This document shows positions 14,786-23,900 of a stretch of 64,000 nt of DNA, one piece after another. The notes beneath the pieces were generated by a model that was given only the letters and a program-made list of their open reading frames with translations, was not told where the DNA came from and ran no database searches. Within the stretch, counting starts at the first letter, position 1. Each line of letters starts with the position of its first letter. The stretch comes from Sipunculus nudus (lineage: Eukaryota > Annelida > Sipuncula > Golfingiida > Sipunculidae), in contig CM049315.1 of assembly GCA_026874595.1 (NCBI GenBank), forward strand, positions 39,078,164-39,142,163, given 5' to 3'. The translations under genes were made by a program, and so were the position numbers.

Positions 14786-15745
14786 TTACTGCACGTACGT
14801 ATATAAATCCAGACTTCCATCACAACCCACCCAGAGGTAGGGATGAGACACAGAAAGATATTGGTTCTAACAATCCGTCTTCTTTGGTTAGAAGGTGACG
14901 GATAAAGACGCCGTCAAACGTAAACTCTGACACTCTCTGAAGGCTGTAGTCCGCTACAAGGATGTTTCCGTTAGGCATCATTGTTGTACAGATCAACAAC
15001 ATTGTTGATCAGTAAACTGTCCATCATACTGACCACCACCGAGCGACCTGACACGTCCCCCGTCCTGACTGAGCACGTGAACCATCTTGTCTGTTATAGC
15101 TGTGACCAGGTACACCGGGCCGGTGTCAGGGTGTACAGCGCACGTCACAAATTCAATGCCGGCTGATTTGAACTGTTGTAACAACTCACCTTGGTAGGAG
15201 TACCTGAGTAACTTTTGTTTGTATTGAGCAATTAGGAGATCTGAATCGATCCCCCGGGGCTTCTGTACCTGTGGCCGGAGGTTGATGACGTGTACCTGAC
15301 CTCCAGTAGGCCTATGGGCTGCTACAGTCTTACCGCTCTGTGAGAGAACGTAGACAGTATTGTTACTGACGGCTACACCAAATACATTACCACCGTCCGA
15401 CGTCCTATACCTGGCCACCACCTTCCCGCTCGTGTTGATCCTTGTAGCCTGGGTCTTGTCATAATCACCAACAATCACAGTCGAGTCAGGTCCCGGCTTT
15501 ATGTACCAAGGCCATGATACTTGTTCCCCATCTATTGTCGTCACTTCTAACTGTTTGGTCGGCTTTGTGGTATAATCTGAAGAACATTCTTGCATTGTCT
15601 CGGCCCAAGACGTGTGATTCCGATCCGCTCTGCTCCTCTCCGTCAACAACGTCTTGGGAACGACTCTTAGGAAAACGCCTCGTAAGGTTCCAAATAGGAG
15701 ACCCCTTTGGAATCGTATAATTGATATTTCAAGCGGTGTCAACAT
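14786..15745 (-). pseudogene. NHL-type beta-propeller segment, frameshifted (TRIM C-terminal part)
   Basis: A frame on the minus strand (15745 to 14993) encodes repeated propeller-like strands, including SWPWYIKPGPDSTVIVGDY, GNVFGVAVSNNTVYVLSQSG and GPVYLVTAITDKMVHVLSQDG. This is the pattern of the C-terminal beta-propeller of TRIM2/TRIM71-like or related mollusc TRIM proteins. The frame stops at 14993, but an adjacent frame continues the same domain with MPNGNILVADYSLQRVSEF (about 14980-14880). A third frame then gives a natural-looking end, SVSHPYLWVGCDGSLDLY, with TAA at 14788-14786. Two frame changes are therefore needed. It sits about 540 bp downstream of the RING/B-box frame on the same strand, so it is probably the lost C-terminal half of that gene. 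A functional downstream exon with sequencing errors is the alternative. Confidence 0.65.
14991..15010. repeat. Perfect short palindrome at NHL frameshift
   Basis: Arms GATCAACAA and TTGTTGATC (9 bp, 2-nt spacer) sit at the point where the propeller reading frame breaks. Confidence 0.9.
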
Positions 15746-16198
15746 AAAATAATTACCTTTTTGTTGTCTTTGGATGTTTTATTAAACATCTGTAAAGTAT
15801 TGGCACCAAAATAATGCTCAATAGCCCTACTTATCCATAATTTTGCCAAGAGCTGATGTGTTTACATAGAGAACATGCCGCCATGATTACATTAAATGAC
15901 CCACAGTCCTTTGCAACGGGATTTAGACTGGGAACCCGCTCTGATCTTATCGCTGTTTGATCTGGAAAAAGCGGGCGATAATAGATCTCGGTGGCGGGTA
16001 CCACTCAATCAACGTCCGCTCATTACAAATTCCTGTATATTGTTATGTTTAAATCACGGCGGGCTTATAAGGATCGTTAGGGATAATATTTCATTAATAT
16101 ATTAAGGTAAGAACGTGGTAAAGTTGCCAGAAAGACCCATTTACTACCAAAGGCACTAACGGATGCATTTTGGTGTGTATATTTAGTAGTTTTAAGAG

Positions 16199-16204
16199 TT
16201 TATT
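16199..16204 (-). promoter_or_regulatory. Candidate poly(A) signal AATAAA for the TRIM gene
   Basis: TTTATT on the plus strand is AATAAA on the minus strand, about 80 nt downstream of the stop codon at 16283-16285. It suggests that the RING/B-box frame may be expressed as a complete transcript ending before the propeller segment. Confidence 0.45.
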
Positions 16205-16266
16205 TGGTGCCTTCTACCAGTGTCTACCATTTCACCATTACAAGGCCTAACTGTACAGGCCATTAA

Positions 16267-16293
16267 CACAACTGTGATCGTATCACAGTTGTG
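16267..16293. repeat. 12-bp-arm perfect inverted repeat across the TRIM stop codon
   Basis: Arms CACAACTGTGAT (16267-16278) and ATCACAGTTGTG (16282-16293) are separated by 3 nt. The last codons and the TGA stop of the TRIM frame lie inside it. In RNA this would form a stable stem with a tight loop. Confidence 0.95.
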
Positions 16294-17485
16294 GATCCAC
16301 AACAAATTCTTGCACTACGGCTCCTGCCTTGTCTGCTAGTGCTCTAGGAGATTGTGTTATCATCGTCCCAGTATTACAGGTAAATTCAAAATTCCCCTTC
16401 CAAATATCTTCAGTATTGAGGCTTCCTGCTAATTTGGTTGTCAATACTCTGTTAGAACTAGTTACGACAGCTCCGAGATTACAACTGAATTCAAATTTTC
16501 GTCTCTCTCCGTCTTCTGTGGTTGCACAGATGTCGTCACCCAGCTGCGGACACGCGGGAGGTGAACTGAGTGCAGAAGTGAGGGCATCCAGTGCTTTGTA
16601 CATTTCTGATGTTTTCATTGACAGGTTACTGATGATATTCATCTTGCTGTCACGTGCCAGGTTGTCTATTTCGTTGACGACATTAGACGCCTCTGAACAA
16701 GCCAGGTTTTGTTTTTCTAGCGCTGAGGCCACCGCCTTGTGATAAAGCTCGTCACGTTTATCTAAACTATTCTTAACTGCCTCGTACAGTTGTTTTCTGT
16801 ATTGCTCCAATTTTTCCTCTGTTTCTCTCCTTCTTTTATAAAGTTTATCCAGTGCGTTGTCTGTATTCACCGTGATCAGTTTATCTAGCTCATTTATTTT
16901 ATTCTGAATTATATTTTTGCCTGTGGATAAAACACCGGCGATTTTTGCAGTTACCTCGGTGACGTCACAGACGTCATGGGCGTCATGCAGCTCTGACTCG
17001 ATACAGTCCAGACCCAGTCCTGACTGACAGGTTAAACAGACGTGTGTATAATTACTGATGTGGACTTTACACAGGTTACTTATAATCAGATGGCCAGAGA
17101 ATGGCTTTCTTTCTAAATGTTTCCGTGTACAATCGTCACACAATATACGGTCACAAGTGCCACAACGCGCATGCGCCGGTGAAGCTTTACCCTTAATCAG
17201 ACACGCTTTGCAGTTCCTAAGTCCCTCAGATCCAGCTAAGATTTGTACAGCGTTATCAATATTTACGTCTGCAGGTAGTCCGGCCAGCCTTCCAGACGGT
17301 AATGGTGTGGTTTTCCAGCATACAGGACATTGTATAGTTTGTTTATTGAGTAAGGACCGTGCTGTGGTGAGACACTGATAACAAAAACAGTGTTTACAGT
17401 CCAGCTGTCGTGGGTTCCGTCCAGCCCGACTCTGTTCACAGATCAAACAGTCAACCAGTAGGTCTAGACCTTTGTTGGATGCCAT
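16283..17485 (-). CDS. TRIM-family RING/B-box/coiled-coil protein (putative E3 ubiquitin ligase)
   Basis: The single open frame gives 400 residues from ATG at 17485. Residues 13-56 form a C3HC4 RING finger (C13, C16, C30, H32, C35, C38, C53, C56), which in this family recruits an E2 and transfers ubiquitin. A B-box type 1 like zinc region follows (CKACLIKG through CDRILCDDC, about 92-125), then a second B-box (CKVHISNYTHVCLTC to HDAHDV, about 138-172). A charged coiled coil covers about 185-310. The C-terminal 70 residues hold two diverged copies of a motif (KFEFSCNLGAVV and NFEFTCNTGTMI) that I do not recognise. Just upstream of the ATG is a good acceptor (CTTTTAATCAG), so a 5' untranslated exon may exist. 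Many molluscan TRIM genes end in an NHL or similar propeller; here a frameshifted propeller part lies about 540 bp downstream. The product may be a shortened RBCC-only protein or a broken gene. Confidence 0.85.
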   Translation of the reverse strand: MASNKGLDLLVDCLICEQSRAGRNPRQLDCKHCFCYQCLTTARSLLNKQTIQCPVCWKTTPLPSGRLAGLPADVNIDNAVQILAGSEGLRNCKACLIKGKASPAHARCGTCDRILCDDCTRKHLERKPFSGHLIISNLCKVHISNYTHVCLTCQSGLGLDCIESELHDAHDVCDVTEVTAKIAGVLSTGKNIIQNKINELDKLITVNTDNALDKLYKRRRETEEKLEQYRKQLYEAVKNSLDKRDELYHKAVASALEKQNLACSEASNVVNEIDNLARDSKMNIISNLSMKTSEMYKALDALTSALSSPPACPQLGDDICATTEDGERRKFEFSCNLGAVVTSSNRVLTTKLAGSLNTEDIWKGNFEFTCNTGTMITQSPRALADKAGAVVQEFVVDPQL

Positions 17486-18026
17486 GTCACCTGATTAAAA
17501 GGAAATGTACATTGAGATATGTACACGTAGATACTTCATACATCATCACAACATATGTATTTTTCAAAACCAACACCGATCACCGATAACATTAAAAGAA
17601 ATTGTAAAACCTCCGGAATTTCTAAAGAAATGGCTATTTGTGCCATAGGTTTTGCATGCATGAACATGCATTCATATCAGTTGCAGGAGATGTTTATTCA
17701 AATTATATCTATTTTTACCTTAGCTACTCGGCATTTTATCTTGATTTAAGACCAACAACAACATTATAAATGCGATATAGAGTTATGATTACCTGATTTT
17801 TTTTATTTGTTTAAAATGACCCGCATAAAAAATAAACAAATGTCATTAATCAGAAATCCTGTTTATCAATTTCACTTAACCTTTTTTTCATATTTTCCAT
17901 GAAATTATGAAGATATATTTTCTTTAAATTGCTACATAAAGAGTAATTATATTGCTATTAAATGACTATACGCAGACGTCATTCCTCTAAAATCGTGTCT
18001 AAAAATTACACTCGTCCACGAAGTGG
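17486..18026. other. 5' flank of the TRIM gene
   Basis: AT-rich sequence upstream of the TRIM start on the minus strand. It probably includes the 5' untranslated exon and promoter, but no convincing TATA box or donor site could be singled out. Confidence 0.3.
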
Positions 18027-18108
18027 TAGATCATTGAAATTTAACCGTATATGTTTGAGTGTATATGTAGATCATTGAAATTTAATCGGATATATCTGAG
18101 TGTATATG
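18027..18108 (+). repeat. 41-bp tandem pair
   Basis: TAGATCATTGAAATTTAA begins at 18027 and again at 18068. The two units differ at a few positions. Confidence 0.95.
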
Positions 18109-18116
18109 TAAACCTG

Positions 18117-18657
18117 CATTACATTGACTGATAAAATTACACAATTTGTGTCTCTAAAATATTTGGGCCTCTTTATAAAGATACTGATAGCTAGTGAACA
18201 CTCTGCTATTTATTGCGTGACTCCTGGACTTGATAAGACTTGTCACAAGTCGAACAACAAAAAACGACCTCGGTGCTATCTATAATTGATTAACGGGTGC
18301 TGCACATTGTTACAATCAATGTATCCCAAATAGCCATTTCTCAAGCGAGTTTGTTTGAGTTGAAATTAGCCAAACGACTTAATTTTCACACTTATAATAC
18401 CATGACAGGTGTGGATCCAGGATTTGAGAAAAGGAGGGGTCCAACCAAAGAGGACTAATTTCAAAGCCAAAGAAAGGTTCCAAGGTCCAGAAAGGGGGGT
18501 CCAGGCCGCGAAATTTGGTCTGAAATCCTTAAAAAAGGTTACGGCGGCTGAAAAAAAAGGGGAGGTGCGGACCCCCTGGACTTACATTTGACTGATAAAA
18601 ATACACAATTTATATCTATAAAATATTTGGGCCTCTTTGAAAAGATACTGATCCGGG
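18117..18657. repeat. Short direct repeats flanking a 0.4-kb segment
   Basis: The roughly 73-bp segment starting TTACATTGACTGATAAAATT (18117-18190) recurs at about 18583-18657 (both end in TTTGGGCCTCTTT followed by AAGATACTGAT). The segment between the copies includes a GTGGATCCAGGATTTG motif of a type seen near other repeats here, so an insertion flanked by duplicated sequence is likely. Confidence 0.8.
18210..18410 (+). repeat. Local direct duplication, copy 1 (partner 19705-19912)
   Basis: Landmarks GGACTTGATAAGACTTGTCA, GGTGCTGCAC, TAGCCATTTCTCAAGCGAGT and CCAAACGACTTAATTTTCAC occur in the same order in both copies, about 1.5 kb apart. It lies upstream of the TRIM gene. Confidence 0.9.
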
Positions 18658-18779
18658 ATCAATATTCTAGAACTCAAACGGTAAAATTTCGGCCCCTTTG
18701 ATGGTTTCTAAAGCCACTAAGAAAGTGTTTTTATCAATAAGGCAATATCTTTACTTATCTCTTTTACCAAGGCTAAACA

Positions 18780-19040
18780 CAACAGTTGTCCAATGGCCCA
18801 GATCTCTGTTCGTGTAACCGCTGCTTTAAGAACATGAATATACATAAAAGGTCGGATCATTTCACATGACTTTTTCTGTGTATTCATTTTCTTTATCTAG
18901 GTGGCTATTCATAAACCGCTGCTTTTTACAGCAATGTACTCTTGGTCTGAACATCAGGGTGCGCACAGAGCAAAGAATGTCAGTCAAACCAATGATAGCA
19001 TGGTACCGCATTGTGCATTCATCTCCAACATACCAAGTGT
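18780..19040 (+). repeat. AACCGCTGCTTT interspersed element, copy 1
   Basis: Contains AACCGCTGCTTT (near 18820 and 18914) and a core around GCACAGAGCAAAGAATGTCA followed by AAACCAATGATAGCATGGTA. The reverse complement of 32465-32605 aligns to the same core, and the left arm at 32328-32430 shares the AACCGCTGCTTT start. It is a dispersed foldback-type family. Confidence 0.7.
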
Positions 19041-19527
19041 ACGATTCACCGTACGATATACCGAGTGTTTATAAAACAGGATGAGATGGGTCCAGAAGGC
19101 GCGCCGAGCACACCTTTGCTGTTATCTTGATCATTACATAGGTATAGCTTGTGACCACTCTGCTATTTATGGCCGGACCATAAAAAAAAACACCCCAAAC
19201 AGTGCGGTATCATTATACAAAAGGGTTTCGACACCTGTTGTAACAGAAACTGAGCTGCTTATATAATTATTTATATCATTTTGTTCATAAGTGACATATA
19301 CTCAAATTAGTTATATCCATATGCACAGATCTTCATTTGCCCACCCTTTCCACGCCGCCTTCAACACGTCTTCTGTGGTGCATGTGGTAGCATAAAGGAA
19401 TTATAAACCAGCGGCCACACGATCGAATGAGGGGCCTATACCGATATCTGGCGTATATTGAATAAACATAATCTGTTTAATATCTTATAAATAAAAATAA
19501 GCCAAAAAGCGCCGATCTCAGGGCGCA

Positions 19528-19583
19528 CAAGGTGTCCAGTTTGTCACGATCGTAACCCAAACACGCCCAGAAGGGACACCTTG
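19528..19583. repeat. 10-bp inverted repeat
   Basis: CAAGGTGTCC (19528-19537) and GGACACCTTG (19574-19583) are perfect complements with a 36-nt loop. Confidence 0.85.
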
Positions 19584-19704
19584 CAGCAGATCAGATCAGA
19601 GGGAACAGAGGTTTTCTAATGAAAAAGAAAAAAGTTGATGTGCTTCAATAGTCTCCATAACACCTAATATACATGATAAAGTGCATTTCCACACAACATA
19701 GTCA

Positions 19705-19912
19705 CGGTGTGTGACTCGAGGACTTGATAAGACTTGTCATGCACTAGACGACCAACAACATCACGGCCTCGATGTTAACTATAATGAATTACCTGGTGCT
19801 GCACTTTATTACAACCAATATTTAATGTATCCTAAATAGCCATTTCTCAAGCGAGTTTCTTTTGAGTTGAAATTAGCCAAACGACTTAATTTTCACACTT
19901 GTAATACCATGA
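19705..19912 (+). repeat. Local direct duplication, copy 2
   Basis: Partner of 18210-18410, in the same orientation, with scattered substitutions and small indels. The right end (TAGCCATTTCTCAAGCGAGT onward) is the best conserved part. Confidence 0.9.
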
Positions 19913-20142
19913 GCCAGGCTTCATATGAGCGACAGTGTATAACTTACCGGTATACCTGGCACAGGGAGTGATCTTTCCGTGAATTTCGCTAGATCGTGTT
20001 TGTCTTGTTCTGTTTATCACACGGTCACACTCTGATCACCTGACGACCAAAGTTTGTAAGTCCAAAAAAAGTACGCTTTGCTTTAGAGAGTGAGGCTGAC
20101 AGTATCTCGTTCACGTACGCGTCAAGTACGACATTATCCGCA

Positions 20143-20181
20143 CATGAGATCTGTCTATGAACTTCCAGATAAGATCTCATG
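20143..20181. repeat. 10-bp inverted repeat
   Basis: CATGAGATCT (20143-20152) and AGATCTCATG (20172-20181) are perfect complements separated by 19 nt. Flanking bases extend the match imperfectly. Confidence 0.85.
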
Positions 20182-20676
20182 CACACATTCGTGCGCACTG
20201 CAGGTATTACTTCGAATTCGATTCATTTCGCCTGGCAATTGAAATTACAATAATTGAGGCAATAGAGCAAATATAGAATAAAATTGACAACATTTATTTC
20301 AAATGTAACATCTAGAAAGAATATGATTGTATGTTTGCTTTTTAAATGTTGTAAAACCCGGGAAACTACATTGCAGCGTGAAATCGGTGACGTGGCGGTG
20401 TAAATGTAGACAAACCAACAGCACGTGCCACCCGTTTAAACACGTGGTTGGTTAACCTTGGTGTCGTCGGGTCCCACTCGGAACACCTCGCCTCATTTGT
20501 GGGTCACGTTGTCCTATTTGTGCACATGACCTGGGGTCACCAAGCCCTGAACCTGAAGGAGAGTAGTGAATGGTCTGGCTTTCTCTGGTTGGCCATCATG
20601 TGGTGGAGCATTAAAAACACCCGATTGCTTGATTTTTAAGTATGTTAAGCATAATTTCCAATAAAATTGACGGTAC

Positions 20677-20970
20677 TGGTCAATTTTTCTTTAAATCTGT
20701 GGCCAATCAAAGAGGTGTTGTCCAAATCCTTGTTTGGGACTGCTTATATTAGGTATTTTGGGCTTCACTGCATTCGGGCCAGGATGGTTAAAAAAGGAGT
20801 TACACAAGCCCCCTTTTTCTTGGTCAATTTTTCTTTAAATCTGTGGCCAATCAAAGAGGTGTTGTCCAAATCCTTGTTTGGGACTGCTTATTTTAGGTAT
20901 TCTGGGCTTCACTGCATTCGGGCCAGGATGGTTAAAAAAGGAGTTACACAAGCCCCCTTTTTCTTGGTCT
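20677..20970 (+). repeat. 144-bp tandem duplication, nearly identical
   Basis: TGGTCAATTTTTCTTTAAAT starts at 20677 and again at 20821, and the unit end TTTTTCTTGGTC recurs at 20965. The two 144-bp units differ at only two positions that I can see. Because 144 is a multiple of three, the forward frame (20667-20972) stays open through both copies, but it has no recognisable domain and is probably fortuitous. Confidence 0.95.
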
Positions 20971-20974
20971 AGTT

Positions 20975-23180
20975 TGACTGAAGAAACAACAAATTCTCTG
21001 GTAAAAAAAAAAAGTTTAATATCAGAATTTATTTTGAAAATTATTTAAAAGAGGCCCAAACCTCAGGTGTTTTATAGATGTTATATAGGGAAAATAAATA
21101 CAGCCACGTGTCCTGTGGTCTGTGAGAATACGTATTCGGCCGAGGAATTCAGAGGTTCCGGGTCCATGTGGTCCGTCATGTTTGTTGTACATGTTTGTTG
21201 TACGCTGAAGTAGCGTGTCGTGTGCACAAGAAATTGCCGGGTCCTTTCATTGCCTCAATAGAACTTGACCCTGTGCGGAGGTTGCCAGTACAAATCATGC
21301 CAATACACGGGACCTGCACAGGTGTCGCCACACGCAGCTTACCACTCTTGAAGATTATGAAAAGTTTCAGGTTTAGTCCATGTGACAGAGGGGTGATATA
21401 TTAACATTATGATTTTTTTTTATATTTTCTACATAATCTTATAGGTTTGACTTTGATAAATGTTTAATTTGCTGAAAGTCATAGTTATGTCAAATGGTGG
21501 CAACCCTCCGACCGACTTACTTTTTTTTTACCGAATACACGAAAAAAAATGCCCACAAATGTTATACAAAGATGATGAAAGGAGTCCAAGAAAAACAATC
21601 CTTTACATAGACCATATTAAAAATCAAACAATATAGTTGATACACCATAACCAATCCATGCAACTGTTTTAAAATTTTCTACGTTGGATTCAGGAAACCG
21701 TTTTGAACAGATAGTTGGAAAATCAAGCGGTTTGACACTAGTTGAATTTATTGGGTTTATTGATTGGGCACATATCAACCACCAAAACCGGTTCATTTTA
21801 ACCATTTTTATATATGTTTATAACCAATCTGTTTTTAGATTGTAAATTGATTCATTAGAGGTAATATGGAAAATTTAATATGCTATCAATATGTATTTAC
21901 TATTTCTTCATACAAAATAAACAATGCATACAGTTTACATTTCATTTTACGAGTTTGAAACATCAGTTTACATGTTATCGTGTCATCTTTGGACGTTTGT
22001 AAAACAATACTAAATATATGTATATGCGTTACCAAGCTCGCCATATTATTTAGCCTCTCTCACTGTCATGTGAAATGAGCACTTACAAACGCAAATCAAT
22101 CGTCCTTGTCATGGGAAAGTTCGTTTGATTTATTTGAACTAGATGGCAGCACCTAACAGCATAACATAGAAAAGCAATATGAGACAAAGGTTTCTTTATG
22201 ATTTACCAAGAAAATGGAATATTCCAGTGAATAAGTGACCCCCAGACTTAACAAATATCTATAGCATTATGATGAAGACTCCCGTTGTTTAGAATATGCA
22301 CACAAAATATGAAATATACCAGTATACCAATGGAAATTAATGAATGAATGTCCAGTCTAATGTAGTTTCGCTTATTTCCGGCAGTGTAATTTAAACTAAA
22401 GATATAAACCATAACAACGAATGAACCCACTTTCAGGACTGATGGATCCGCCTTTTATACCTGCAAATTATCTCTCCATTCCTATTGTCAATTGGAGCTT
22501 AATTTATCCCTTCGCTGACAGTTTATTTATGATTTCCCATGACAGGCATTTGATGAAAAATTCATTCGAACATCACTGGGCATTACCTGATAATACACTT
22601 GCGAAAGTTCATATACGATGGGAGGGTACTTAGTAACAAATAGCTCGCTTCTATGGCAGAATAAATGTTTATCTGTATTTATAAGATACAAGTTAACATT
22701 TTTACATCAATCATTGTGTCAGGAGACACAGTTATTTGATAAAATGCAAACTCCTAAAATGTAATGTAAATAAATACAGTAAAGTTTTCACTTTTCGGTG
22801 TTTCTCGAGGGTTCAATTTTCACACATCACGTTTGACCTAACAGAAAGTATAACAATTATTATGTGAATTAATTATAATATTAAATAATATGTGCACAAA
22901 ATCTAATTAACAAATCATTGTTCGTTAAAGGCAGAAAATTGGGAAGATAAGATATAATTTAAATATCAATGTTTGAACATACACAATCTTTTTTTATTTA
23001 TAACTATAACCTTTTACTTTCAGCTTTGCCCTCGATGATTGGACCTCTTATTCACGAAAGTTTTATTTTCGCGATAATTCTCCTTTCGATTTTGTTCTCC
23101 TTTCACGAATTTGAAAGCCTCGCGAACAAATGGGCAACCAAAGTATTCAGCTAACAAGACCAACCAGACCACTTTATTTA
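20975..23180. other. Intergenic, no gene seen
   Basis: AT-rich sequence with short open frames that show no family motif and no consistent splice signals. Confidence 0.5.
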
Positions 23181-23184
23181 CCAG

Positions 23185-23470
23185 GTCACATCTAATGTAA
23201 TTGCCTCCGCCAGGATTGTATGCGTTCATCCCCGTTCGTGTGTTTGTGTGTGTCTGAGTGTGTATATGTTTTCTCACAACAAAACTCAGTCATGAACGGA
23301 ATCTCATGAAATTTTCAGGGCATTTTGGGAATGGGCCAAGGAATAATCGATTGAATTTTAGTGTTGATCTGTACATGATCCGGATACAGGAGCGTCACTA
23401 AGAGTATTCATACATTTAAAGTCACTTATACACGGATGAACCTGGTATTATGGACCGAATAAGTGAATGC
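23185..23470 (+). repeat. TG-rich interspersed element, copy 2
   Basis: Starts with TTGCCTCCGCCAGGATTGTA, passes through a TG-rich tract and CTCACAACA, then ATGAACGGAATCTCATGAAA, GGGAATGGGC, and ends near GACCGAATAAGTGAATGCAA. Closely related to the next copy at 23620. Confidence 0.85.
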
Positions 23471-23619
23471 AAACATAATATGACGACCAAGGACTTCTTG
23501 CTTTTGTACCAGACCATAAAATAATTCCGTTATTACGACCATTCGCCGTGATACTGGTGACCGATTCATGATTCGAATGATCAATAATGGTTTCACTCCC
23601 TAACTTGGTATCGTGCTTG

Positions 23620-23900
23620 GGGATAAATTGCCTCCACCAGGATAGTATGCATTCATCCTGTTCATGTGTGTGTGTGTTTGTGTGTTTGTGTGTTTTTTCA
23701 CAACATACCTGACTCAATCATGAACAAAATTTCATTAAATTTTCAGGCTACTTCGGGAATGGTCGAATGAAAAAAATCGATTTGATTCTGGTGTAGATCC
23801 GGAACATGGTCCGGATTTAGGAACGTCATCAAGGAATATTCACAATTTAAAGTCACTTAATTAAGCACGGATTAAATATGAAATATGAAAATGCAAACAC
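23620..23900 (+). repeat. TG-rich interspersed element, copy 3
   Basis: Starts TTGCCTCCACCAGGATAGTA and follows the same order as copy 2, including the TG tract, TTTTTTCACAACA, AATTTCATTAAATTTTCAGG, GGGAATGG and CATGGTCCGGATTTAGGA. Two copies within 0.7 kb in the same orientation suggest local duplication or preferential insertion. Confidence 0.85.

Noticed and set aside
20448-20639. 63-residue plus-strand open frame and the adjoining TGACCTGGGGTCA motif, a possible nuclear-receptor half-site pair
   Set aside because: The frame has no family resemblance, and a single 13-bp palindrome in 64 kb is expected by chance.
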